Source of the DNA: Apiospora phragmitis
Lineage: Eukaryota; Ascomycota; Sordariomycetes; Amphisphaeriales; Apiosporaceae
Assembly (NCBI GenBank): GCA_038363925.1
Contig: JAQQWL010000005.1
Location: forward strand, 3,534,001-3,598,000
Length of the DNA stretch: 64,000 nucleotides
Direction of reading: 5' to 3'
This document shows, in pieces, positions 1 through 8,754 of the stretch. Position 1 is the stretch's first letter. Each line of letters opens with the position of its first letter. The translations under genes and the position numbers were made by a program. The notes under the pieces are model-generated. The model ran no database searches. It worked only from the letters and a program-made list of their open reading frames with translations, and was not told where the DNA came from.

Positions 1-1
1 T

Positions 2-597
2 AAGCGAACTCTCCGCGGCAAGAGAACTGTCACGAGCAGAAGAGCCTGGCCGAAGCTTCACAAGAAGCAGGTAGCTGCAGTACAGGAAGATACCGCCGTT
101 GAGAAGGCTACAATCGAACCTGAGCAGTCTACCGGCACATCTCAGGTAGCCAGCACATTCGAAAATGGGGCGCGGAGCAAGAGCATTGATCCCAGCTCAT
201 ATACATAAGGGTTAGGCACGAGCTCGACACGGCTGCTGGACTCGCTGATGCCACTGAGAGCAAGGCCACTTCGGTTGCTGGAGCCTCGAAGCGCAAGCAC
301 GAGGTTGCCCAGGACGACCAAGACAGCGACGATGCGCCCGCTGTGTCCCCTAAGCAGACTCGTAGATTCAAGGGAGCTTCCACGAAGAAGAACTGAGCCT
401 AGTGAGGAGCTATCAACACTATGAGAGCTCGCTGTTACGACATCCTCCTTAGGATGGAAGTACGAGTTGGAGTCGCTGAGGGGCTGCCGAAGAATGGCAA
501 GAAGACTCGCCGAAGCAAGGGAGCTGCTCCCAAGAAGAAGAGCGAGCTCACCGCCGAGGCTATAGATGAGAAGGATGACGTTGGAAACGTCACTTGA
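2..597 (+). pseudogene. Tandem broken pieces of lysine-rich nuclear-type protein
   Basis: Three plus-strand coding-like stretches follow one another in different frames: about 2-208, 217-396 and 433-597. Each is rich in Lys, Arg, Ala, Asp and Glu. The second and third end in related basic tails (TRRFKGASTKKN before the stop; TRRSKGAAPKKKSE shortly before the stop), so they look like diverged copies of one C-terminal region. No start codon or complete N-terminal domain joins them. The composition matches the small lysine-rich proteins at 2878-3394 and 40183-40731, so I infer decayed relatives of that family. Indel errors could account for part of the breakage. No function is claimed beyond probable nuclear or DNA-binding character. 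Confidence 0.4.
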
Positions 598-2877
598 GCC
601 TATTGAGTAGTCATCATGATGGGAGGTATCATGAGGGCTTGCCGTCGGGGGAAAGTGGCTCAATGTCCACCGAGAGGTCCTCGCCGGATGCCACGCATTG
701 GACGTCGCCTTCTCCCTCAACATGCGGGAGAAGGAAGAGAAGAAGTTTACCGTCGAGTTTGAGTTCCAAGCTCATCTCGTCCTTCTCTTGGCCCTGTACG
801 GCGTTACCAAGCTGCCAGAGGACCAGTACCGCTTCGCAGCCTCGTCATCGGAATGGATGAACGAACTGCACTCCATGAGGAGCCGCTGGCACCCAGGGAA
901 CGAACATCGAGAGAAAGAAGCTAATACTCTCGTACCGCTCCCCGGAATTCACCAGCCCACGGCTTGGAAGAGTGTCGAGGACCCCGACGCCGAGAAGCAC
1001 CTCCCATTCAGCCTGGCGTATGGCTACACCAGAAGTTCAAGATGGCTGGCCTCTTGGAAAAGCCCTTGTTTTTGCTTTCACGAAGGTGGCAAGTCTGGCG
1101 CGGCTGTTTGTCTTCTTTCCCGTGGTGCATGGAGAAACGGCAGGGCAGGTGTCATGCCATCGCCACGACCAAGATCTTCGAGGATCTTCAGAAGCCGCTG
1201 CTGGTTGAGAGCATCACCATATGGGAAGAGGATACATGAGCATCTCCATCTTCACACAGAATTTAGCTCCCGGCTATTTTCCTTCCTTACTACATCTACA
1301 CCAATTCCGTTTCTGCAAGAATATCCCGCATTCTTGATCGTGTTGCCCCAATACGAAGTTCAGCCTACGACGGGCTGAACGACCTGTCGGGGGGTTGAGA
1401 CGATGACGTTCCTGGCCGACACCACAAGGATGACGACAAGGACGGTGGACGCGGCCCTCCCCAGCGCACCGACTCCAAGGAAGAGGCCGAAGACCCTTTC
1501 TATCTCGAGAAGAAGTACAAATTAATTCTCGAGAGAAATGTGCCGGAGAATCCGGATCACGAAGAGCATTTGGGGCGAGGGTAACGTGCCCGCGTATGAC
1601 TACGAGGACTTCATCTTGTTCGATGACGATGGAGGTTCCGGTAACGCTGGTAATGGCACGTTCCGCACTCCGGCCTCCAGTACTACTGGATATCTCTCGG
1701 AGAGTATCGAGACGGGCTCGTGCGACTACATTCCAGCACGGAGGAGGCCGTGGTGACGTCGAAGATATCGCCGGGAGGGATTCAGCAGGATCAGCCGGCT
1801 CGTAAGCCGAAATACTCCACGGCCAGCAATGTCGAGATGTGGCTCGAGCAAATCTCGGCCCATGAGCAGCAGTACAGCTATGCAGCCTCCATCTCCGACT
1901 ACGACGAGACGGACAGTCCGAGCCTCGATCGCTGACTTCGTCGACACGAGAGCTGGTGAACAAGTGGCATGACGGTATCGAGGCTAGCAACGAACGTATG
2001 GGCACCTCTTTCCGACGCTAGTTTCCGCTTGGTACTAACTGTGATATCGATACTGTTTCCCAGAAGACATCCCATCGGCCACCCGAGACCCGGCTACAGA
2101 TGCGTTTGATCCTGGCAAGGGCTGGCATGGGCTCAAGGGGCAGCAGCCTCTGCAGGTCAAGCTTTGAGTTGCTGGACTTGCGCGCAGTTTAACAGATAGT
2201 CATCCTCAAGGCAGATCAGTCATCCGGCCTGATTAGGACAACATCAATGAGAAAAAGGGTGCTGGTGTCATGTGATTCTTCCTATCTCTCGCAAGTCCAA
2301 GAAGCGACTCATGCGTCGGGACATCGAGCTCCCCTACAACGGAGACGGCCCAGAGAAGGTTCATGCAGCTCTTGAGAACGGTTTCTGTGAGGAAGGTGCT
2401 GATGCAGGTTGCCAGCGCTACCTGCCGGAACGGGTGAATGCAAAGACTTCGAGGCCGACACCACGCAGCTTCCCAGCACCCTGCCACGCGGCCAATGTTT
2501 GCGGCGCATGTTCGTGTGTGTGTTGGTCCCGGTAACTGTGATTTCATGACTTGCAATGAGCAATTGCCGCTGGGGCCATTTGGGCCGATCCTCCTGCCCC
2601 TTCCCGGAATTTGATCTTTCGTCCGATCTTTCTTTCTTCCGGTCTCTCTCCCGACCGGTCTCTCTCCCGGCAGGTCTTTCTTCCGTCCGGTCACTCTTTC
2701 GTCCGGTCTTTCTTCAGTCTGATCCTTCCCAAGACTATCCCCTTGAGCGACAAAAACGACATAAAGGGGCGACGAGAATCTGTATGAATTGATTGGTCGC
2801 ACAGCTCACTCGGTGCTATTTGCCGGCGGCTCAAGGGGATAATACTACCTGAATAGTATTGAGACGCCTTGCACAGG
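598..2877. other. Degenerate coding-like region, no intact gene
   Basis: Several plus-strand stretches have coding-like composition but switch frame repeatedly. One is about 698-900, charged and with hydrophobic helix character. Another is 1030-1239, ending KPLLVESITIWEEDT before a stop. A third, about 1590-1760, is acidic and Gly/Ser-rich. None has a complete open frame, believable introns or a family I recognise. The most economical reading is remnants of one or more broken genes. Long minus-strand open frames here are out-of-phase by-products. Confidence 0.35.
2598..2730. repeat. Imperfect pyrimidine-rich tandem repeat
   Basis: A run of imperfect units built on TCTTTCKTCCGGTC, with variants such as TCTCTCCCGACCGGTC, fills about 130 bp of strongly strand-asymmetric C/T sequence. 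It lies about 150 bp upstream of the lysine-rich protein gene at 2878. It could be promoter-like, since CT tracts are common upstream of fungal genes, or simple-sequence decay. No function is shown. Confidence 0.6.
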
Positions 2878-3394
2878 ATGGCACCCAAGAAGAACAACGC
2901 CAACGGCAATGAAGCCGCCGCCGGCACCACCGGTGATGACACCAACACGATGACACCTGCTGAGATGAAGTTATTGATCACCTACTTCAAGCACTGCACG
3001 GCCGCCTCCAAGCGCGACCCGGTCGACTGGCAGGCCGTGGGTGCCCCTCTTTGAGCTGAAGGGCAAGAAAAACGTGATGCAGCGCTTCAACCGCCTCTGC
3101 ACCAAGCTCGGCTTCTTCAAGGCCGAGCCCGCTGCTGGAGCCGATGGTCCGTCCACCCCCGGCGGCGCACCTGCCGCTCCCACCAAGAAGAAGAACACCG
3201 GCGGCCGCCGCAAGAAGAAGAACGCTGTCACTGCTCCGGCTACGGTTACTACGCCCGACAAGTACGATGACGATGACGGCGACGATGCCGATGGCAGGGT
3301 CGAGGCTCCCGACGGCCCCAGCCCTCTGAAGAAGCGCAAGGTGGAGGATGGTTGCAGGGCAACGGCCGGCGTAGTGTCTCCCGATGCTCAGTGA
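2878..3394 (+). CDS. Small lysine-rich protein with Myb/SANT-like helical N-terminus (frameshifted)
   Basis: The protein would be about 171 residues. An N-terminal globular part begins MTPAEMKLLITYFKH and continues through a DWQAVG segment to KKNVMQRFNRLCTKLG, a helix-rich, Trp-containing pattern like Myb/SANT-type fungal proteins. A low-complexity tail of Ala, Pro and Lys blocks follows, with KKKNTGGRRKKK and LKKRKV nuclear-localisation-like motifs and an acidic DDDDGDD patch. The start is the ATG at 2878. The frame breaks at CCCC (3044-3047); three Cs would restore one continuous frame, so this is probably an extra-base call rather than a dead gene. The gene at 40183 has the same architecture. 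Role unknown; chromatin or DNA binding is an inference from composition. Confidence 0.6.
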
Positions 3395-3642
3395 ATAGGT
3401 CTAGCCAACGGCCAGTTACCCACAGAACCGATCGGACGGCCTTCAGCGCGAAAATTTCCTCGACTACGAGACCGAGCCTTTCCCAGTATTTGATCCCGAG
3501 TACATGGGCTAGGGGAATTTTGGAATCCTACGAGAATTGCATTTCTGTATGAGTAGGGGGTTCAGCCTCGATCTCTTACTCTGATGACATGAGAGATGTT
3601 GACTGAGTGGCGTGACCGACTGGAAGATGATTCCCTTCTTTG

Positions 3643-4209
3643 AGAGAGCGCTCCAAATCGGGACGGCTTGCCGGCATCCAGACCACGAAGACTGCCAGCA
3701 ACGGATGGTGTGATCTGAAGAACAAGATCAAGCCTGCCTTCGAGCAGTTGATGATCGCCTACCTGAACGAGCGAGAGTTTATGCTCGCCTGCCTTGCCTG
3801 GCAGTGCCTCAAGAACGACATAAAATCGGATGTAAGTATTACCGATTTCTTGTTTTTTGACTTCTTTTCTCACTTTTCCCAAATACCGGCTACTAAATCC
3901 TCATGCCTGTCTTAGTTCCTCATGCTGGTCGAGCTGCGCGTCTCCAAGACGGTCAAGAGAGCCTCGAACATCTGGAGCGGACTCAAGCAGAAGTTCATCC
4001 AGGAGAGTACCTGGAGCGGTTCGAGCATGGCGCAGGCCTGAATCAAGAGCAAGCAGCACTATTCACAGATCTGGAGCGGTCTGAAGCAGAAGTTCGTTCA
4101 GGAGCCTGCTGTCTCCACTCACGGCGGCTCCTCTGCTGGCAAGCGCAAGGCTGCTGGCGGCGAGGGCACCAAGACCCCGTCGAAGCGGGCCAAGCGTGCC
4201 GCCCCCTGA
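3643..4209 (+). pseudogene. Broken lysine-rich protein gene with an in-frame internal duplication
   Basis: Coding sequence runs from about 3643 to 3831, then a well-formed intron (GTAAGT at 3832, TTAG ending at 3915), then exon 2 from 3916. The segment encoding IWSGLKQKF is present twice, at about 3970 and 4072, 102 bp apart and in the same frame. Between the copies lies a short dispersed repeat carrying the only in-frame stop (TGA 4038-4040). Beyond that stop the frame stays open to 4209 and encodes a basic tail ending SKRAKRAAP. No ATG starts exon 1, so an upstream exon is missing or lost. This looks like a small nuclear-type protein disrupted by repeat insertion or duplication. Family not identified. 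Confidence 0.45.
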
Positions 4210-5208
4210 GAGTACCTGGGGCGGTTCGAGCAGGGTGCCGTCATCAATCAACAGCTGGCAGCACTAATGATCAGATCTGATCGACAGAGAGAACCTGGAG
4301 CGGTTCGAGGAGGGTGCGCGACCCTCTTCGACCGTTCACCGATCAGAGAGCGCCATTTTGGATCCTCGCGGACCGGCCATGGACAGCGGAAACCGCGACA
4401 GTTATGTCGAGGGTTATGACGGAGCTTATGGTTATGGTGGGAATGGCAACACCAACAGCTGCAACAGGGTTCCACGCAACTACTCGGAGTCACAACTGAG
4501 TGGTCACCCTGCTGCCGATAGGAACGTTTACCCTATGCCCAGCAACCACCGGTCGTACGAGACGGTAGCCACAGGATAGCTGCAGGGTAGCTACAGGGTA
4601 GCTACAGGATCCGGCCGCAGCGGGAGCCCAGGGGAGCCGGTAGGATACCAGACCGATCCCACTAGCAGCGAGAACAGTTCTATCGACCGACGCATGCCGC
4701 CTAGTCAGGATGTTGGTACATCTTGACAGCAGGACGGTGGCCATGGAAGTCGGGATCCGCTAGGGACTGTGTAACAACTCATCTGCCGAATGTACTACCG
4801 GTGAATGAGTATGGCATTAGCTTCGGTCAGGCCGCCGCCTATGCAGGTACCGGACGTGCTTCGTCCTACGTGTCACTGGATGCCAAGGCTAGACGAAGGG
4901 GCTGAAAAAGGCCTGTATTCCTAGCAATCGAGCGTGACGATCGTTGTGGTGTGGTGAGCTCAGATGTTTGATGTAGAAGGAAAGGAAGTGGTGTGTCGTT
5001 GAGCAGAAGGCGAGACAAGCCGTCACTACACAGGCGCCAGACCACATCGTCCAGGAGCAGTACCGCGAGCGACAGGATAGTATCCTGCGACCCCCACTAG
5101 GCACTTGGTGGGATAAGCGTGTGTTAGTGGTGGGACCCAACACTCATCAAGAACAGAATCACAGATCTGATCGACAGAGTATCGGGAGCGGTTCGAGCAT
5201 GGCGCAGG
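4005..5208 (+). repeat. Four dispersed copies of a 30-50 bp repeat
   Basis: A core CTGGAGCGGTTCGAG followed by CATGGCGCAGG or close variants occurs at about 4005-4036, 4208-4239, 4270-4318 and 5162-5208. The last two also share the preceding segment AGATCTGATCGACAGAG. One frame of the copies reads EYLERFEHGAG-like peptides, so the unit may derive from coding sequence. Copies sit inside or beside broken gene pieces. No terminal inverted repeats or target duplications are evident. Confidence 0.6.
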
Positions 5209-5651
5209 TACCGGACGTGCTTCATACCGCTACTTGGGCATTTCCTTGCGCACATCCCCATTCAGAGATGTACCTCATCCTTCCGTCCCTTCAACACAAC
5301 TTCACTGCGGGGACCGCACACGAGGAGTATTCCAGTCTTTGGAGCACGAGGAACCAGCCGGCCGAAACGTAGATGTGGTGATATTGCTGGTAATCTTGTG
5401 GCGATTGCGACGACTGGGGCCAAGAAAGATGATCCCTAAACGAAGGATCAAGATGAGGTTTAACTCATCTCACTCAAACTGTGCGAGCACTAGGCCTAGA
5501 AAAGAGTATGCCTCTGCAACCATGGACATGCTTGGGGTGCCTGCGCCTGGGAGATGTTCGAGCCACAGCTGATTGGGAGACCGATCCATGAAGTTGGGAA
5601 GGCCGCCATGTATGCATTCGGCAGATTGAACATCAGCGGAGCTGCACTACT
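4379..5651. other. Low-complexity coding-like scraps and short repeats
   Basis: A plus-strand frame at 4379-4579 encodes a Gly/Tyr/Asn/Ser-rich peptide that stops in a 10-bp tandem repeat (GGTAGCTACA units, about 4565-4612). The sequence GCAGGTACCGGACGTGCTTC appears at about 4843 and again at about 5203, each in a short coding-like stretch. Nothing here forms a complete gene; it reads as duplicated and rearranged fragments. Confidence 0.4.
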
Positions 5652-5801
5652 ATGCTCGAGTCTCTGCACAACTCCGACGAAGAAAACGAAGACGAGAAGC
5701 TATACTTTGAGGTGTTAGAGCCCGTCTTCCTCGATTCCAGCCATGCGTTCTACAAGAACGAATGCGACCGTCTGCTTCAAGAGTGCGACACAACCAAGTA
5801 G
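5652..5801 (+). pseudogene. Possible cullin N-terminal fragment
   Basis: A 49-residue plus-strand frame contains EVLEPVFLDSSHAFYKNE followed by RLLQECDT and then a stop. This resembles the cullin pattern in which a helix reads roughly xPFLxxSxxFYxxExxxLLxE. The resemblance is from memory of the family and covers only one helix pair. The sequence after the stop does not continue convincingly as a cullin. It sits just upstream of a BTB-domain remnant, which is intriguing because BTB proteins are cullin-3 adaptors, but chance is possible. Confidence 0.3.
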
Positions 5802-5910
5802 CGAGGAGATGTTCCAGTCAAATCTGGATAAGGACCTGGCCCGCCGCGTAGGAACTGCGAGACTTCCTATCTATGTGAAGATTGAGAATTGAGGCACAAA
5901 CCTTTGCGGG

Positions 5911-6310
5911 GTCGCGGCCCTGTACATCTACACAGGCAAGAGTATGTGCCCATTCTCCCTGCTGCTATTACATTGCTAACGTCTTGATAGTTCCAACCGA
6001 CCTAGAGAAGGATTTATCCGTTAGAGCCTTGACCCGAATGTTCGAGCTGGGCGACTTCTTCGACCTCGATGGACTTCGCCAACATGCGGTTGAGAACTCT
6101 GAGGCAGCGCTGCTTCGCGTCGCCTTTTCGATCAATGAGCTCATGACGGAAGGGGAACATACCTCTAAGATTTTCCCAGGGCTGTTCAACGTTTTCTCCG
6201 AGATTGCGAACTTTGCATACGGCACCGATTCACAAATCTATGCACCTCTTGAGAGAACGATCTTCGGTGATGAGACGGGCCGGGCACTCTTCCACTTCCC
6301 TGCCAACTAA
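5911..6310 (+). pseudogene. Headless BTB/POZ-domain gene remnant
   Basis: Exon 5911-5941 encodes VAALYIYTGK. It is joined across a clean 49-nt intron (GTATGT at 5942, CTAAC branch, ATAG ending 5990) to exon 5991-6310, which encodes PTDLEKDLSVRALTRMFEL, then GDFFDLDGLRQHA, and a helical tail to the stop. The pattern LYTGxY, then a helix with YxLAxxF-like spacing, then LxxHA is the second half of fungal BTB/POZ domains, which mediate dimerisation and cullin-3 binding. The first half of the domain, including the D-rich strand and HKxVL motif, is absent, and an extra G just upstream (5907-5911) breaks the frame. It is probably a truncated pseudogene; an assembly problem upstream is the alternative. 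Confidence 0.5.
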
Positions 6311-6874
6311 TGGGGAGTCCTTGGCTTCATGGGCATTCGAGGGAGACAGGGAACACCATTTACTGATTACTACCTTGGTCTTTGGGATGGGGGATAATGT
6401 TGCAAGATGTTGCCACGAAAGAATGGAGGATAGATACTGGACGAGCAGGATAGAGAATACGCATTGTACGAGTAATACAGATTGCGCATACACACCAACC
6501 TGAGTTTCGCACGTAGATCATGCTTCGGTTTTGACGGTGATGCCAATCAAGATGGGAAGTCCGCCGTAGGAACGCAAACCAACTTCCGAGCAACGCACTT
6601 CAGGTGTGGTAAACAATTTATTATTAAGGAACATCAAATACTGTACCTGTTAGAGGCCAATAAGCACTAGGTAAGCAGTAGGATGCGTCACTTCAGGTAC
6701 TCATGCTGCTGAACATGTCTTTACTTACCTCAGATTATAGATGCAATTAGTACGTTGAGATCGAAATTCACCACAAATAAGCAAATAACGCATAACCATC
6801 CCTAAGTACATCATTTACTCACCTCTACTTCCCTGCTTCTTCTTCTCGACCCTCCTCTAACTATCTCTCTTCAC
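6311..6874. other. Intergenic, no gene seen
   Basis: About 560 bp between the BTB remnant and the 3' end of the next minus-strand gene. No supported coding frame, RNA gene or repeat was seen. It probably contains the 3' untranslated region of the gene at 6875-7771. Confidence 0.5.
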
Positions 6875-7771
6875 TCACAAAGGCGTCCGCGGTGTCCGCG
6901 GCAGGCGCGCCGACAGCCCCGACGCAACCCTTCGACTCCCAGTCCGACTCAAACTCCCACCACCACTGCCACCAGTCAGACTTCCCCGCCGCGAAGCCGG
7001 CGTCGCCTCCCGCTCGAAGTCGTCGAACAGATCATACAGCACCGTCGCCCCCGTCGAGACCTCGGACGCCAAGTGCCTGAGCGCTGCCGCACTCGCAAAC
7101 ACCGCGCGCACCTGTCCGAAATTGCGCACCTCGTCCGCGCTCCTACCCGCAGCCACGATAAAATCATTCAGCCCCGCGACGATGCGGTGCGCGGCCGGCT
7201 CGTTGGGCCGGTCGACGTCGTAGGCGACCAGGGCGGCGCGCGCCAGAGCTCTAGGGACCTCCTCCTCGGCCGCACTCCCGTGCTTGGGGCGGACCGTGTG
7301 GTCGCAGATGGCTTTCAGGTCGTCGTCATCGCCGACGCAGAGGAAGGCGACGCGGGCCCATTCGCCGAGGTGGGACGCCATCCAGGCTTCTTTGCCGTCG
7401 GTCTTGGTTAGGGCGCGGCGGTGGGCGAGGAGGCGGTCGAGGAGGTAGGCGAGCCAGGCGCTGCGCTCGGTGGTGCTGTTGATGGGGAGGAGGCTGGGGG
7501 TGGCGGGAGGAGGACGTTTGGGGGTGGTTCTACTACTACCTGGGGTGGTAGGCGTGGCAGAAGAAGGTGTCGGCGTGGTGTTGCTGCTGTTGCTGTTGTT
7601 GTTGTTCATGCGGGCGTCGTTGATCTTGTTGAGGATCTCGAGGATGGCGGCGGACGTCTTGGTGCGGCAGTCGGCGCAGAGCTTCTTCTTGCTGGCGGGG
7701 AAGGGGAGCACTTCCAGCATGCGGGCGACGCGCTGCTGGTTGACGGAGTGGCCGCACGGGAAGGGCGCCAT
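6875..7771 (-). CDS. Hypothetical protein with CxH/CxxC N-terminal motif
   Basis: An intronless minus-strand gene of 298 residues starting at the first in-frame ATG (7771); the frame is open further upstream but only from a GTG. Residues 6-8 (CGH) and 32-35 (CADC) could form a small zinc-binding site. A linker of Asn repeats and Thr/Pro/Ser follows (about 55-100). Residues about 105-260 form a well-behaved Ala/Leu-rich helical domain with WLAYLLDRLLAHRRAL, and the tail is Gly/Ser/Arg-rich and probably disordered. GC-rich codon use supports a real gene. I do not recognise the family; function is unknown. Confidence 0.75.
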   Translation of the reverse strand: MAPFPCGHSVNQQRVARMLEVLPFPASKKKLCADCRTKTSAAILEILNKINDARMNNNNSNSSNTTPTPSSATPTTPGSSRTTPKRPPPATPSLLPINSTTERSAWLAYLLDRLLAHRRALTKTDGKEAWMASHLGEWARVAFLCVGDDDDLKAICDHTVRPKHGSAAEEEVPRALARAALVAYDVDRPNEPAAHRIVAGLNDFIVAAGRSADEVRNFGQVRAVFASAAALRHLASEVSTGATVLYDLFDDFEREATPASRRGSLTGGSGGGSLSRTGSRRVASGLSARLPRTPRTPL

Positions 7772-8175
7772 GACTGCTGCTGGAAGTCGCGGAGGAGGGT
7801 GGTGGTGGTGGTCTCCCTGATGTGGTTTTCTGTTTTGCTGTTTGCTGTTCACTTGCTAAAGTTTCTGTAGTAATGATTTCGTTGATAGCGATGATCTTGA
7901 AACTTACTTGATTTGTCTTGAAATGTTCTTAGAGGTCTACTACCCCTGTTTCGTATCTGCCCGTTGAGGTGCGATTATATATGTCTACTTTTCTGGCTCC
8001 TTCTACGAACCGACAAAGGTACAGCAGTCCTAGCTAACAAGGTAGTATTGTATATCCTAGGCCATTGTGTACAGTAAACACGCCATGTCCCTTTCAGCTT
8101 TCTTTGTCTTCGCTGAGCATAGATTGGCTACGTAGGTGGCCAATTCCATTGTAACCACCCTTCTTCTTCCACGGC

Positions 8176-8754
8176 CTACGGCTTGCGACTGGCCGGAAGC
8201 TCCGAGTGCGTTCCCAGATCCTCGCCGAACTCCTGCCCGCCCACGTAGAGGGGCGCGCACTCCTGCAGCACGAACAGCATGCGCGCCCACTCGGTCTGGC
8301 TCTTGTTGACCCACTGGTGCTGCGTGGCGCGCTGGATCGCGATGTCGCCGCGCTTCAGGTCGTGGGTCTCGCCGCTGTCGAGCACCATCTGGATGTTCCC
8401 CTCCATGACGATGCCGTAGTCCAGGCTCTGCGTGCGGTGCATGCCGCAGCGGTAGCCCGGCTCGAAGTCGACGTAGCGCAGCACGCTGCCGCCCGGGTTC
8501 ACGAGCCCGAGCTTCCCGGACTCCATGACGCCCTGGTGGATGAGCACGTCCTTGTCGCCGTTCAGGTCCGGCGGCGAGGCCGACGTCGTGTACACGACGC
8601 TGAAGGCCAGGCGGTTCTCGTCGTAGGCGCGCCACTCGATGTCCTCGTGGCTGTGCACGACGGCCTTGCCCTCTTCGTTGTGCCCCGTCACGAATTTGTG
8701 CTGTTGGGGTAGGTTGGAGAGCTTGCCATTGTCTGCTGCGGCCGTGGAGTCCAT
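8176..8754 (-). CDS. Cupin-domain protein
   Basis: An intact intronless minus-strand gene of 192 residues from the ATG at 8754. Residues about 90-175 carry the double-stranded beta-helix signature of RmlC-type cupins: FEPGYRCGMHRTQSLDYG, a glycine turn EGNIQMVLD, the GD of LKRGDIAIQ, and QRATQHQW. Potential metal ligands are His106 and His146, with Asp112 where many cupins have His or Glu. Single-domain fungal cupins of this type occur both in secondary-metabolite clusters and as housekeeping proteins of unknown substrate. Neighbours here give no cluster context, so no reaction is assigned. A second, unrelated cupin lies at 45864. Confidence 0.85.
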   Translation of the reverse strand: MDSTAAADNGKLSNLPQQHKFVTGHNEEGKAVVHSHEDIEWRAYDENRLAFSVVYTTSASPPDLNGDKDVLIHQGVMESGKLGLVNPGGSVLRYVDFEPGYRCGMHRTQSLDYGIVMEGNIQMVLDSGETHDLKRGDIAIQRATQHQWVNKSQTEWARMLFVLQECAPLYVGGQEFGEDLGTHSELPASRKP

